64,000 nucleotides of DNA from SKVR01 sp037441525 (GTDB lineage Bacteria; Bacteroidota; Bacteroidia; Bacteroidales; UBA7960), in contig JBBISA010000008.1 of NCBI GenBank assembly GCA_037441525.1, forward strand, positions 1 through 64,000. Direction: 5' to 3'. Every line of letters begins with the position of its first letter. Positions within the stretch are counted from its first letter, which is position 1. This document shows positions 46,080 to 55,726 of the stretch, piece by piece. Below the pieces are notes generated by a model. It worked only from the letters and a program-made list of their open reading frames with translations, was not told where the DNA came from and made no database searches. The position numbers and the translations under genes are program-made.

Positions 46080-46182
46080 CATTGAGGAAAATGTCGAATA
46101 ATCCTTTTTAAGACTGCAAACTGGCATATTGATAGTTCAGAGGATTTTAGCAGTAAGACATTTTTAACAAAATCAATACTGA

Positions 46183-47586
46183 ATGAATACCCAACACGAA
46201 CATATAGAAGATATTCCCTGGCAGGTACAACGTTTCAACGAGCTCATCAAAAACAAACAATCTGTTTATTTCGATGTTGAAGACTTTGAAGAAATCATTG
46301 ATTATCATGTTTCCAGGTCCGATTATAAGGAATCGCTGAAAGTTGCAGAATATGCCTGCAAGTTGCATCCGTCATCCATTGCCCTTATGCTTAAAAGGGC
46401 TCAGTTGCTGGCTTCGGTAAATAAGGAAAACCATGCCCTTGAGCTACTTACGGTTGTAGAAACCCTTGAGCCCAACAATTTTGAGATTTACCTTACCAAA
46501 GGAGCAATTTACTCCCAACTGCGCAACTACGAAAAAGCAATTGAGGAATACAGCAAGGCCGCCGTTGATTCCGACGAACCCGACTATGTTTATTGCAATA
46601 TTGCCTTCGAATATGAAAACATGGGCAACTTCGAGAAAACCATTGAATATCTTACCAAAGCACTCGAACTTAACCCCGACAACGACCTTGCCATTTACGA
46701 AGCTGCCTATTGCTTCGACCTTTTGTCGCTTAACCAGGAAAGCATCGATTTCTTTGTAAAACTAATCGACAGGCATCCGTTTTCTGTTGAAGGTTGGTTC
46801 AACCTCGGACTTTCTTATGTTAATGCCGAACTCTACGAAAAAGCCCTTGAATCGTTTGATCTTGCTCTGGCCATTGACCCTGAACACAACTCATCTGTTT
46901 TCCATACCGGTTACACCTATAGTTTGCTGGGTAAATACAAGGACGCCATAGATGTTTATCATTCGCTGCTCGACAAAGATGGAGACGAAGCCGATGCAAT
47001 GATACATTATTATATTGGTGAGTGTTACGAAAAGATGGAAGAATTCCAAAATGCAAGGCTCTATTACCGGAAGGCTACAAGTCTTAATTCGGAGATAACC
47101 GATGCCTGGATTGGTTTGGGTGTTTGTGAAAATGAACTGGCCAACCCTAAAGCCGCCATTAAGTACATCAAGAAAGGGCTCGGGCTTGATAGTGAAAATG
47201 CAGCATATCATTCTATTCTCGGAGATATTTATTTTCAGGTAGGAATGATGGAACAGGGGAAAGAAAGTTACTCAAAGGCTGTGGAGATTACCCCTGAAGA
47301 TGAAACACTTAGAATTGATTATGCCGAAGCACTGGCCGAAAAGGGATATTTTGATGACGCAACTGATGTTTTGCTTAAAGCCATAGAGCACCTGGGGCCG
47401 CTGGCTAGTTTGTATTATCGCATGGCCGCAATGCTCTATCTCAAGGGCCGTTCCAAAGATGCTGAGTTCTTTCTGGAAGAAGCTTTGAGTACTGACTTTG
47501 AAAAGCATATTGGATTTCTTGAGCAATTTCCAGAACTACAAAATAATAAATCTGTGCTTATGCTAATAGATGCATATAGCAAATAA
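46183..47586 (+). CDS. TPR-repeat protein
   Basis: The 467-residue protein consists of about eleven tetratricopeptide repeats from residue ~40 to the end, with repeated motifs such as NNFEIYLTKGAIYSQLRNYEKAIEEY and NPDNDLAIYEAAYC. There is no signal peptide, so it is cytosolic. It is a protein-interaction scaffold; the partner is unknown. It heads the group TPR-DUF368-aroE, separated from DUF368 by a terminator-like hairpin. The acidic start (EHIEDIPWQVQRFNELIKNK) is conserved in Bacteroidota, from memory. Confidence 0.85.
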   Translation: MNTQHEHIEDIPWQVQRFNELIKNKQSVYFDVEDFEEIIDYHVSRSDYKESLKVAEYACKLHPSSIALMLKRAQLLASVNKENHALELLTVVETLEPNNFEIYLTKGAIYSQLRNYEKAIEEYSKAAVDSDEPDYVYCNIAFEYENMGNFEKTIEYLTKALELNPDNDLAIYEAAYCFDLLSLNQESIDFFVKLIDRHPFSVEGWFNLGLSYVNAELYEKALESFDLALAIDPEHNSSVFHTGYTYSLLGKYKDAIDVYHSLLDKDGDEADAMIHYYIGECYEKMEEFQNARLYYRKATSLNSEITDAWIGLGVCENELANPKAAIKYIKKGLGLDSENAAYHSILGDIYFQVGMMEQGKESYSKAVEITPEDETLRIDYAEALAEKGYFDDATDVLLKAIEHLGPLASLYYRMAAMLYLKGRSKDAEFFLEEALSTDFEKHIGFLEQFPELQNNKSVLMLIDAYSK

Positions 47587-47636
47587 TCAATCATTTATAG
47601 CGTTTGATTGTTTTATATAAAATATTAAGATTGAAC

Positions 47637-47669
47637 TAACGGTTTCTCATCAGGGAAACCGTTATTTTT
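47637..47669 (+). terminator. Terminator after the TPR gene
   Basis: Arms TAACGGTTTC (47637-47646) and GAAACCGTTA (47655-47664) with an 8-base loop, then a T-run. It lies 51 bases after the TPR stop, so DUF368-aroE may have its own promoter. Confidence 0.8.
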
Positions 47670-47728
47670 GCCGCTCCAATCACCCCCGGAAACCTGTTTC
47701 CGGATTTTTAAATTATATCCCTGCTACA

Positions 47729-48670
47729 ATGACAAACAGAAAACTAACTGACTATGCCTTATTGGGTGCCCGCGGATTGGCAATGGGCGCAGCCGATGTT
47801 ATTCCCGGTGTTTCAGGTGGCACAATAGCTTTTATTACAGGCATTTACGAAGAACTGATTAACAGCATAAAATCGGTTAATAAAAGTTTTTTCACCATCC
47901 TTTTTAAAGAAGGGATTCCGGCTGCATGGAAACATATAAATGGTAATTTCCTCTTTGCGGTATTATCAGGAATTCTGATCAGTATCTTTTCCCTGGCAAG
48001 AGTAATTACCTGGCTTCTGGAGCACTATCCATTGATGGTTTGGGCTTTTTTCTTCGGGCTCATTGTTGCTTCGGCATGGCATGTTGGACGTAAGATTAAT
48101 CGATGGAATTTTTTAACTGTTATAAGCTTGCTTGTTGGCGTTGTTGTGGCTGCCTACATTACCATTGCCACCCCTGCCTCAACCCCTGAAGCAGGTTGGT
48201 TTATATTTATTTCAGGATGTATTGCCATCATGGCTATGATCCTACCTGGCATTTCAGGAAGTTTTATTTTGTTGCTGATGGGAAAGTATGAGTTTATACT
48301 TAACGCAGTAAAAAATCTTCAAATCACTACCATTCTTACCTTTGCCGCTGGTTGTGTGATCGGAATCATTTCATTTTCCAATGTTATTTCATGGCTATTT
48401 CGTAAGTTTCCCGATGCCACTCTGGCGCTTCTTACCGGCTTTATGCTGGGGTCGCTCAACAAGCTGTGGCCATGGAAGGAAATCGTTTCATACCGCATCA
48501 ACAGTGCAGGCGAAAATGTACCCTTTGTCGAAAAAAGTATCTCTCCTTTCAGGTTTGCCGACATATACAATCAACCATCGCAAATTTTATGGGTAGTGGT
48601 TTTTGCATTGTTGGGTTTCCTGATTATATTTCTGTTTGATATTATTGCTGACAGAAAAACATCAAAATAG
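47729..48670 (+). CDS. DUF368 membrane protein (PopT-like undecaprenyl-phosphate translocase)
   Basis: The 313-residue inner-membrane protein has eight or more transmembrane segments. The family signature MGAADVIPGVSGGTIAFITGIYEELI lies near the start, with a second related copy IMAMILPGISGSFILLLMGKYEFI in the middle, giving the inverted-repeat build. DUF368 proteins were recently shown to return undecaprenyl phosphate across the membrane for cell-wall and O-antigen synthesis. aroE follows after 23 bases. Confidence 0.88.
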   Translation: MTNRKLTDYALLGARGLAMGAADVIPGVSGGTIAFITGIYEELINSIKSVNKSFFTILFKEGIPAAWKHINGNFLFAVLSGILISIFSLARVITWLLEHYPLMVWAFFFGLIVASAWHVGRKINRWNFLTVISLLVGVVVAAYITIATPASTPEAGWFIFISGCIAIMAMILPGISGSFILLLMGKYEFILNAVKNLQITTILTFAAGCVIGIISFSNVISWLFRKFPDATLALLTGFMLGSLNKLWPWKEIVSYRINSAGENVPFVEKSISPFRFADIYNQPSQILWVVVFALLGFLIIFLFDIIADRKTSK

Positions 48671-48693
48671 ACCTCTTGTCTCCCGGATTATAT

Positions 48694-49467
48694 ATGGAAA
48701 AACTTTTTGGATTAATTGGATTCCCCATATCTCATTCGTTTTCATCAAAATATTTCACGCAGAAATTTGCAATTGAAAAAATTAATGATTGCCGATATCT
48801 GAATCTCCCAATCAGCGATATTGAAAAACTTACAGCCCTGGTTAATGAATACCCGCAACTAACAGGACTGAATGTGACCATACCCTATAAAGAAAGTGTG
48901 TTGCCTTACCTAGCAACTTTAAGCAAAACTGCTTTTGAAATAGGAGCTGTTAATTCCATAAAAATAGTTCGACAAAACAACCGGATAACACTTCATGGTT
49001 ATAACACCGACGCCTATGGATTCTATAAAACACTAACATCCAATCATGTAGTTATCCCCCCGATGGCATTGATAATAGGTTCGGGCGGAGCGTCGAAGGC
49101 CGTTGAATGGGTGCTCAGGAAACTTGGTTGCAATGTTTGGTTCGTATCACGAAATCCCAAAACTGAAAACCAGATTAGTTATACAAAACTAAAGGATATT
49201 ACCCTTGCTGAATTTCCATTAATAGTGAATGCCACTCCCCTGGGTATGTATCCCGATTCCCAATCATTTCCTGATATCCCATACCAAACAGCAGGCAGGC
49301 ATCATACTTTTATTGATCTGATTTACAACCCCGCTATAACTGTTTTTATGAGTAAGGCTATGCATAATCAGGCAAAAGCTATCAACGGTTTAACTATGCT
49401 GGAGCAACAGGCCGAAAAAAGCTGGGAAATCTGGACGGGCGGAGATGATGAAATGGTATTTCAATAA
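48694..49467 (+). CDS. aroE: Shikimate dehydrogenase
   Basis: The 257-residue NADPH enzyme reduces 3-dehydroshikimate in aromatic amino acid synthesis. The start is the ATG at 48694 (MEKLFGLIGFPISHSFSSKYF). Substrate residues: SHS at 13-15, NVTIPYKESV (catalytic Lys), NTDAYGF and Asp in this segment. The cofactor loop GSGGASKAVEWVL lies at ~125. VNATPLGM is present. It is in the DUF368-aroE unit and ends tail-to-tail with the DnaJ-domain gene. Confidence 0.95.
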   Translation: MEKLFGLIGFPISHSFSSKYFTQKFAIEKINDCRYLNLPISDIEKLTALVNEYPQLTGLNVTIPYKESVLPYLATLSKTAFEIGAVNSIKIVRQNNRITLHGYNTDAYGFYKTLTSNHVVIPPMALIIGSGGASKAVEWVLRKLGCNVWFVSRNPKTENQISYTKLKDITLAEFPLIVNATPLGMYPDSQSFPDIPYQTAGRHHTFIDLIYNPAITVFMSKAMHNQAKAINGLTMLEQQAEKSWEIWTGGDDEMVFQ

Positions 49468-49473
49468 AGAATA

Positions 49474-49995
49474 TTACTCTTTAAAGAATTTCTTTTTATT
49501 AGCCCAAAACAAAGCAATTGATACAGTTATTATAAACCCGAAAAGGATTCCCGGGTAAGGTCGGATGTGTTCCTGCGGATTGATCCACAACCTGTAAATA
49601 CCGTAAAAAATTCCAAAAACCCCAAGTAAAATCATAAACCCGAACAGAAATACATCGAAATACTTTTCGAAGACCTTAAACTGCTCTTCTGCATCATGTT
49701 TCGTATTATAATGCGCATACTTATCGCCTTTTGCCCTGTATTTTACTTTACCCGAGGGCCGGTAATAAATGGTTTGGGCCGGAAATCCATTTATCAGCAT
49801 CGAATCATATATGCGCCTTCTATTTGCATCTCTGAGCGTCTGATATGCTTCATTGATTAGCTGAAACTCACGCTTGGCATTAAGACTGTTATTAACATCC
49901 GGATGACACTGCCGGGCACGCTGCCTGAATGCCTTCTTTATTTCAATTTCGGCAGCAAACCTCGAAACGCCAAGTATCTGGTAATAATCAGCCAA
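49474..49995 (-). CDS. DnaJ-domain membrane protein
   Basis: The 173-residue protein begins with a J domain (residues 3-65: DYYQILGVSRFAAEIEIKKAF, the HPD motif in QCHPDVNNS) and ends with two transmembrane segments at ~115-135 and ~145-165. It lacks the G/F-rich and zinc domains of DnaJ. It would stimulate DnaK (encoded at 55727) at the membrane. The client is unknown. Confidence 0.85.
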   Translation of the reverse strand: MADYYQILGVSRFAAEIEIKKAFRQRARQCHPDVNNSLNAKREFQLINEAYQTLRDANRRRIYDSMLINGFPAQTIYYRPSGKVKYRAKGDKYAHYNTKHDAEEQFKVFEKYFDVFLFGFMILLGVFGIFYGIYRLWINPQEHIRPYPGILFGFIITVSIALFWANKKKFFKE

Positions 49996-50310
49996 AGGTA
50001 TTCTATATTATAATTTGTTGAATAGCAGAAATTTTTTGGTTTTGCAACCAGGAATTTTAGCCACCCTATAACATTGCCTTGTCTTATTTCAATTTATAAA
50101 AACGTGCTTTATACGCATTTCTGGTTACATTATTAACCAATCCATTTATCAATCAAGGCATTAATGAAGCGGATTGTTGTATTACAAATTTTTCGATCGT
50201 AAATGTTTGAAAAAATTGCAACAAAAAATTGGGTCATAAATTTAACGTTCTTAAAGCATCTTTGTTTCGTTTTGCAAAAAACAGCAATCAGCAAACGAAA
50301 TATGATGATT
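49996..50310. other. Gene-free stretch
   Basis: These 315 A/T-rich bases between two minus-strand genes show no coding frame, hairpin or promoter match. Confidence 0.45.
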
Positions 50311-51585
50311 CTACCTGGGATGTATATTATGATTAAAAGTAATCTGCGACGGAAACTGGAATATCCTCAGGTCAAAGAAACCTGCAATAGCCAGAATATG
50401 GTCAAAAATATCGGCTTGTGTTCCTTCATAAACCACCCACCTGACATCGTTGGTAAATGTATAAACCTGCAAGGCAACACCTTTTTCGCCCGGAGGCATC
50501 TGCCTTACCATACAAGGCATTTCTTTATGGATACCCGGATGGTTTTGCAGATACCTTAAAATATATGCCCTGAAAGTACCGATATTGGTCATCCGGCGGC
50601 CGTTTACCGTTATGCTTGTATCGAAGTTATGCTTTTTATTATATTCATCAATTTCCTTCTTTTTTTGAGCAATATACTCTTTTAGCAGGTAAACAGATTC
50701 AAACCTGGCGCACATTTCTTCATCACAAAACTTTATTGTTCCTATATCAATATAAACATCTCTCATGATTCTTCTTCCACCCGATTGAACCATTCCGCGC
50801 CAGTTTTTAAACGAATCAGATACCAGTGCGTATGTAGGTATGGTGGTAAGGGTACGGTCGAAGTTTCTGATAATGACCGAATGTAAACTAATATCTATCA
50901 CATCACCGTCGGCGCCGTATTTGGGCATTTCAAGCCAGTCGCCAATCTGCACAAGGTTATTGGTCGTAACCTGAACACCGGCAACAAACCCCAGTATGGT
51001 ATCCTTGAAAATCAGCAGTAAAATTGCAGTAATTGCCCCCAGTCCAGTAAAAAAGTAAAGGGGCGAACGGTCGAAAAGGATTGATAGGGCAAATATGCCT
51101 GCAATTAACCCGGTAATAATTTTTGTAACCTGAATGTAGCCTTTAATGGGTCGGGTTTTGGCAATATCGTACTGGTTGTAAATGGCCCCTGCACTATCGA
51201 GCAGAGCATACACAACAATCAATATAACAAACACTACATAAACATTTCCAAGTAACAAAGAAAGCCTTGCCATAGTAGGATATTCGACCATTAGTACCGG
51301 GCCAAAAATATAAATCACCGATACCGGAGCCAAATGCGAAAGTCTTTGAAAAACCTTCTTTTCCAACAATATATCATCCCATTTAAAATTGCTTTTAAGA
51401 ATAATTTTCCTTACAATTACCAGTATAATACTTTTTGCCACCCAGTTTGAAACCACGCTCAGAAGGGTAATAAGCACAATGAAGGAAAGCGCCTTAAAAT
51501 AAAATGCCAGCTCTGCAGAAATGCCTGAAGACGAGAACAATGAATCAAGATAATTATTAAGCCATTCAATAAAAACCATCGCCAT
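50311..51585 (-). CDS. MscS-family mechanosensitive channel (YbdG-like)
   Basis: The 424-residue protein has five transmembrane segments. The pore helix GAITAILLLIFKDTILGFVAG is followed by the MscS beta domain (NNLVQIGDWLEMPKYGADGDVIDISLHSVIIRNFDRTLTTIPTY) and a soluble alpha/beta vestibule. Length and layout match E. coli YbdG, a low-conductance stretch channel for mild osmotic downshift. It stands alone on the minus strand, divergent from rpmB. Confidence 0.9.
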   Translation of the reverse strand: MAMVFIEWLNNYLDSLFSSSGISAELAFYFKALSFIVLITLLSVVSNWVAKSIILVIVRKIILKSNFKWDDILLEKKVFQRLSHLAPVSVIYIFGPVLMVEYPTMARLSLLLGNVYVVFVILIVVYALLDSAGAIYNQYDIAKTRPIKGYIQVTKIITGLIAGIFALSILFDRSPLYFFTGLGAITAILLLIFKDTILGFVAGVQVTTNNLVQIGDWLEMPKYGADGDVIDISLHSVIIRNFDRTLTTIPTYALVSDSFKNWRGMVQSGGRRIMRDVYIDIGTIKFCDEEMCARFESVYLLKEYIAQKKKEIDEYNKKHNFDTSITVNGRRMTNIGTFRAYILRYLQNHPGIHKEMPCMVRQMPPGEKGVALQVYTFTNDVRWVVYEGTQADIFDHILAIAGFFDLRIFQFPSQITFNHNIHPR

Positions 51586-51656
51586 TACCTATTAAATAAA
51601 AAATCAGGCAAACCTAAGAATTTTTACCCAAAAGGGGGAAAAAATTCAAAAAAACA

Positions 51657-51688
51657 TTTGCCCATAAGAAAAATTATCCCGTACTTTG
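51657..51688 (+). promoter_or_regulatory. Promoter region of rpmB
   Basis: TTTG at 51657-51660 and TACTTTG at 51682-51688 (a one-base-short version of TAnnTTTG) lie ~60 bases upstream of the rpmB ATG. Confidence 0.4.
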
Positions 51689-51746
51689 CACTCCCTAAAA
51701 AATAGCGTAGAAGTTTCATAATCAAAATCTATAATATTGCAATAAA

Positions 51747-51980
51747 ATGGCACGGATTTGTCAGATTACAGGAAAAAAGCCCATCACTGGTCATCATGTT
51801 TCACACTCCAATATCAAGTCAAAAAGAAGATTTTTACCAAACCTTCAGGTGAAAAAATTCTACATCCCCGAAGAAGACGCATGGATTACCTTAAAAGTAT
51901 CTTCAAAGGCTATCCGCATTATCAACAGGAAAGGGATAACAGCTGTATTAAAGGAAGTTGAAAAGAAAGGAATCTGCTAA
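51747..51980 (+). CDS. rpmB: 50S ribosomal protein L28
   Basis: The 77-residue ribosomal protein has the L28 pattern: MARICQITGKKPITGHHVSHSNIKSKRRFLPNLQVKKFY, KVSSKAIRIINRKGI. It carries no CxxC zinc pair (the Cys-minus form with only single Cys residues), so its stability does not depend on zinc. In many Bacteroidota rpmG and a DUF4295 gene follow; here a terminator follows at once, so those genes are elsewhere. Confidence 0.97.
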   Translation: MARICQITGKKPITGHHVSHSNIKSKRRFLPNLQVKKFYIPEEDAWITLKVSSKAIRIINRKGITAVLKEVEKKGIC

Positions 51981-52001
51981 TCAACGGTAACGTTGTGATG
52001 G

Positions 52002-52036
52002 AAAATGCTGTCTGCAACCAAGCAGGCAGCATTTTT
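52002..52036 (+). terminator. Terminator of rpmB
   Basis: Arms AAAATGCTGTCTGC and GCAGGCAGCATTTT with one mismatch and a short loop, ending in six T, start 22 bases after the rpmB stop. Confidence 0.88.
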
Positions 52037-52040
52037 TATA

Positions 52041-52077
52041 TAGTTACCACCGTTAAATAATTATAATACGGTAACTA
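52041..52077. promoter_or_regulatory. Operator-like inverted repeat upstream of the 52206 gene
   Basis: TAGTTACCACCGT (52041-52053) and ACGGTAACTA (52068-52077) are complementary except for a two-base bulge. The repeat ends six bases before a TATATTTG -7 element (52083-52090), so it covers the region where a -33 box would lie. A repressor or activator site is inference. Confidence 0.4.
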
Positions 52078-52205
52078 ATGCCTATATTTGATGGTCATGT
52101 TAAAACGTTAAACACTTTGCCGTTGCGTAAAGTTTTAAAAACAAATACAACTATTCAACGATAAAACTGTTACAGTATCACAACCCTGTTCATTTTTCAA
52201 CACAC

Positions 52206-52859
52206 ATGAAATATTTATTCAGGATTATACTCTTGCTGTTTCTCACTGCATCCTTTGCCTGGCTTTGGGGGAACAGTGCAAATAATACCCCTTCTCCCCG
52301 GCGGGTAGTACAATTCAGCGGAATGGTGCTAACCAGCGACAGCCTTGCCCCAATTCCCTTTACAAACATCTGGATTCAGAATACCCGGCGCGGTACCATT
52401 TCGGATTTCAATGGGTTTTTTACCATCACCTTGCGTGAGCGCGATACGTTGCATTTCACCGCAGTTGGTTATAAGGATGTATTTTATGTGGTACCCGACA
52501 CTCTTTCATCAAACAGGTATTCCACCATTCAACTGATGACCAGAGACACTATCAATCTGCCCGAAACCGTAATTTATCCCTGGCCTACCCGCGAGCAGTT
52601 CAGATATGCCTTTCTCAACGCTGAGATACCAGATGATGACCTCGACCGGGCTATGCGAAACCTCGAAAGAGCTGAAATGCGTGAAAGGTTTAAACAAATG
52701 CCTATGGATGGTTACTCCAATTACAGGTTTGCTCAGCAACAATATGCCGATCGTCTCTATTATGCGGGACAGCGACCTCCCATGCGGATATTCGATCCCT
52801 TTGCCTGGTCGCAGTTTATTCAGGCATGGCGCGACGGGAAATTTAAAAGAACTGATTAA
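52206..52859 (+). CDS. Secreted CarboxypepD_reg-like protein
   Basis: The 217-residue protein has a Sec signal peptide (MKYLFRIILLLFLTASFAWLWG). A CarboxypepD_reg-like beta-sandwich domain spans ~40-115, with FSGMVLTSDSLAPIPFTNIWIQNTRRGTISDFNGFFTI and FTAVGYKD, the same domain type that begins the TonB-dependent receptor 147 bases downstream. The C-terminal half (LPETVIYPWPTREQFRYAFLN, DDDLDRAMRNLERAEM) is conserved among Bacteroidota but of unknown role. It is probably periplasmic. It may work with the receptor (inference from the neighbourhood). Confidence 0.75.
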   Translation: MKYLFRIILLLFLTASFAWLWGNSANNTPSPRRVVQFSGMVLTSDSLAPIPFTNIWIQNTRRGTISDFNGFFTITLRERDTLHFTAVGYKDVFYVVPDTLSSNRYSTIQLMTRDTINLPETVIYPWPTREQFRYAFLNAEIPDDDLDRAMRNLERAEMRERFKQMPMDGYSNYRFAQQQYADRLYYAGQRPPMRIFDPFAWSQFIQAWRDGKFKRTD

Positions 52860-53006
52860 TATTATCCCTGGCCCCAACAATATCCGGTTAATTTTTCTGT
52901 TTTCCCTTGCTGCTGCCAATAGTTTGAAACTGGAAGGTTCCAAACAACTAAAATCTTATTTTTGCACCCGAAAAAGAATAACTGTTTCCACTCATATTTT
53001 TCATCA

Positions 53007-55451
53007 GTGAAATTTTTTGCACCCTTTTTATTCCTTTTAGTCTCAATAATCGCTTTGGAACCGGTTACAGGCCAGAACAGTTCGATTGAAGGGGTTGTTA
53101 AAGACGAAAATAACAAACCTATGGCATTTGTGGGGGTTGCAATTCAGGGAACTTCAACAGGCACAACCACCAACGAAAACGGGGTTTTTTCAATACGGCT
53201 TCAGGGAAACAACAGATACGTAATCATCTTTTCCTTTTTGGGTTATGAGCAGCAATCTTTGCAGATTAACCTGAACAATAATGAAAGAAAGGTTTTGAAT
53301 GTTTTTATGAAACCCCTGGCCACCATGCTTCCCGATATAGAAATTACAGAAAGGCAAAACATCTCAGGCCAGTATATCAGAATTGACCCCAGGTTAACTG
53401 CACTATTACCAGGTCCTGGCAGTACAGTTGAAAACCTGCTTAAAACCATGCCCGGAGTCAACTCAACATCTGAGCTCTCTTCACAATACTCAGTAAGGGG
53501 AGGCAATTTCGACGAAAACCTTATATATGTAAACGGTATCGAAATATATCGTCCTTTCCTTGTCAGATCAGGCCAGCAGGAAGGATTAAGTTTTATTAAT
53601 TCAAACCTGGTATCATCCATTACTTTTTCAGCAGGTGGCTTCGATGCACAGTATGGCGATAAAATGGCATCTGTTCTGGATATCACCTACAAAACCCCCG
53701 GAAAGTTTGCCGGTTCATTCTCAATGAGTTTGCTTGAGGGGTCGGTGCATATTGAGGATGCCACATTGAACAACAAGCTTACTTACCTTTTCGGCCTGCG
53801 TCATAAATCTAACCAATACCTTTTGGGTACCCTTGATACAAAAGGAAATTACAAACCTGAGTTTACAGATATTCAGGGTCTTGTCAATTGCCGGTTGGCC
53901 CCTCGGTGGGAATTTAGTTTTCTGGGTAATTTATCGCGCAATCAATACCTGTTTATACCCAAACGCCAGGAAACCCGGTTTGGAACTGTAACAGAAGTGC
54001 GGCAATTTACCGTTTTTTTTGAAGGACAGGAACGCGATCGTTTCCTTACGGCCCTTGGAGCATTTTCACTTAATTTCAAACCTAAAAAAGGAACTCAGTT
54101 TCAACTGATCTCCTCTGTTTTTCAAACCGACGAAATTGAAAACTTCGATATAAAGGGGAGTTACCTTCTGGAAAGGGTAGAAACAGACTTTGGCTCAGGT
54201 GAATTTGGACAGCCCGTGGGCACACCTCTTGGTGCTGGGCGGTTTCACAATCATGCCCGGAATTATCTGAATGCAATTGTTTGGAATCTTGAACACAAAG
54301 CTCAGATTGAAACCCAGACAGGCACCTTGAGATGGGGTGTAAAATATCAATACGAGGATATTTTTGATCGGCTCAAGGAATGGACTATGGTAGACTCGGC
54401 CGGATACTCACTGCCGCGTCAACCCGCCAATGCCATATTCCTTCAGGATACAATCCAGACCCGGGTTTTTTTGCAATCGTCGCGAATAATGGCATTTTTG
54501 CAAAATTCGTGGGAGTTTAGCGGTGCCGGGGGCAGGTATATTTTAACTGCCGGGGCAAGAACCCAATACTGGAGCTACAACCAACAATGGCTTTTTTCAC
54601 CAAGAGCCACAATAATGTTCAAACCTGTTGCAGTGCCAAGGCTATTGATAAGAGCATCAGGAGGATATTATAAACAACCCCCTTTTTATAAAGAACTGAG
54701 AGATTTCACCGGCGCCCTTAACCCCAACATAAAAGCCCAGGAAAGTCTTCAGTTTGTTTTGGGCGCCGAATACAATATGAGTTTCTGGGAACGTCCTTTT
54801 AAATATACGGGTGAGATATATTACAAAAAGTTTGAAAATCTTATCCCCTATGAACTTGATAACGTGCGGATAAGATACTATGCAACCAATAATGCCAGGG
54901 GCTACGGAACCGGTATCGATATGAAGATCAATGGTGAATTTGTGCCGGGTGTTGAATCATGGGCCAGCTTATCCCTGATGAAAACAGAGGAGACCATTGA
55001 TGGAACCTTTTACCTTGACAGAGATGGCAATCAAATTCCTCTTGGATATAAACCACGACCCACCGACCAACGATTTGCATTTAGTCTGTTTTTCCAGGAT
55101 TATCTTCCCCGAAATCCATCCTACAAGGTAAGTCTTGCCCTGATTTACGGAAGCGGATTGCCGTTATCTCCTCCTTCAAAGCAAAAATTTAAAGATAATG
55201 TTTATATGCCCCCTTACAGAAGGGTTGACATAGGATTTTCAAAGGAATTGATTGGGCAAACAAAACAATATTCGCGTGGGATACTCAAAAATGTTAGTTC
55301 CATCTGGGTGGCGGCTGAAGTATTTAATTTACTCGAAATAAACAACACCATAAGCTATTTGTGGATAAGGGACATATCAGGGAGCCTTTATGCCATACCC
55401 AACTACCTTACTTCACGCATGATCAATATTAAACTCATCGCCGAATTTTAA
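53007..55451 (+). CDS. TonB-dependent outer-membrane receptor with CarboxypepD_reg-like N-terminus
   Basis: The 814-residue protein is best started at the GTG at 53007, which opens directly onto a signal peptide (MKFFAPFLFLLVSIIALEPVTG). No ATG is available, and the TTG at 52962 adds a polar tail. Residues ~25-105 are a CarboxypepD_reg-like domain (SIEGVVKDENNKPMAFVGVAI), followed by a plug domain (LLKTMPGVNSTSELSSQYSVRGGNFDENLIYVNG) and a beta barrel with the terminal phenylalanine (KLIAEF). It takes up an unknown ligand using TonB energy. No SusD-type lipoprotein gene follows, so it is not a typical glycan-utilisation pair. Confidence 0.85.
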   Translation: MKFFAPFLFLLVSIIALEPVTGQNSSIEGVVKDENNKPMAFVGVAIQGTSTGTTTNENGVFSIRLQGNNRYVIIFSFLGYEQQSLQINLNNNERKVLNVFMKPLATMLPDIEITERQNISGQYIRIDPRLTALLPGPGSTVENLLKTMPGVNSTSELSSQYSVRGGNFDENLIYVNGIEIYRPFLVRSGQQEGLSFINSNLVSSITFSAGGFDAQYGDKMASVLDITYKTPGKFAGSFSMSLLEGSVHIEDATLNNKLTYLFGLRHKSNQYLLGTLDTKGNYKPEFTDIQGLVNCRLAPRWEFSFLGNLSRNQYLFIPKRQETRFGTVTEVRQFTVFFEGQERDRFLTALGAFSLNFKPKKGTQFQLISSVFQTDEIENFDIKGSYLLERVETDFGSGEFGQPVGTPLGAGRFHNHARNYLNAIVWNLEHKAQIETQTGTLRWGVKYQYEDIFDRLKEWTMVDSAGYSLPRQPANAIFLQDTIQTRVFLQSSRIMAFLQNSWEFSGAGGRYILTAGARTQYWSYNQQWLFSPRATIMFKPVAVPRLLIRASGGYYKQPPFYKELRDFTGALNPNIKAQESLQFVLGAEYNMSFWERPFKYTGEIYYKKFENLIPYELDNVRIRYYATNNARGYGTGIDMKINGEFVPGVESWASLSLMKTEETIDGTFYLDRDGNQIPLGYKPRPTDQRFAFSLFFQDYLPRNPSYKVSLALIYGSGLPLSPPSKQKFKDNVYMPPYRRVDIGFSKELIGQTKQYSRGILKNVSSIWVAAEVFNLLEINNTISYLWIRDISGSLYAIPNYLTSRMINIKLIAEF

Positions 55452-55657
55452 TATTTCGCTGCCTTTTTGTCATTATTTTGTCAGCTACCCATTTCTGCAG
55501 TTATTCTATTCTTTCTGAAAAATATCAAGGATTTATGATGCAGATTGTTGCCTATCTGCATTTTACACCCTCTATCTGACTACAAAGCTGTGAATTGGCA
55601 TTACGAAAAAATTCATTATTGTGACAATATATCACCCGGAAGGCAAAAAAAAATGCG

Positions 55658-55673
55658 TGGCACAATCATTGAA
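55658..55673 (+). promoter_or_regulatory. Sigma-54-like element upstream of dnaK
   Basis: TGGCACAATCATTGAA resembles the -24/-12 consensus TGGCACG-N4-TTGCA at correct spacing, with C changed to A at -12. It lies 54 bases before the ATG. No TAnnTTTG element is evident nearby. A chance match is possible. Confidence 0.25.
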
Positions 55674-55726
55674 AACCGCAAGGCGTTGAAAATTATACGC
55701 TAATAATCATTAATATATACTAAACA

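Larger units (their letters stand above)
45861..46182. other. Divergent promoter region between ffh and the TPR gene
   Basis: This 322-base region has TACTTTTG for ffh (45888-45895, minus strand) and another TACTTTTG at 46072-46079 on the plus strand, ~100 bases ahead of the TPR gene. No coding frame is seen. 4.5S RNA was looked for but not recognised. Confidence 0.5.
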
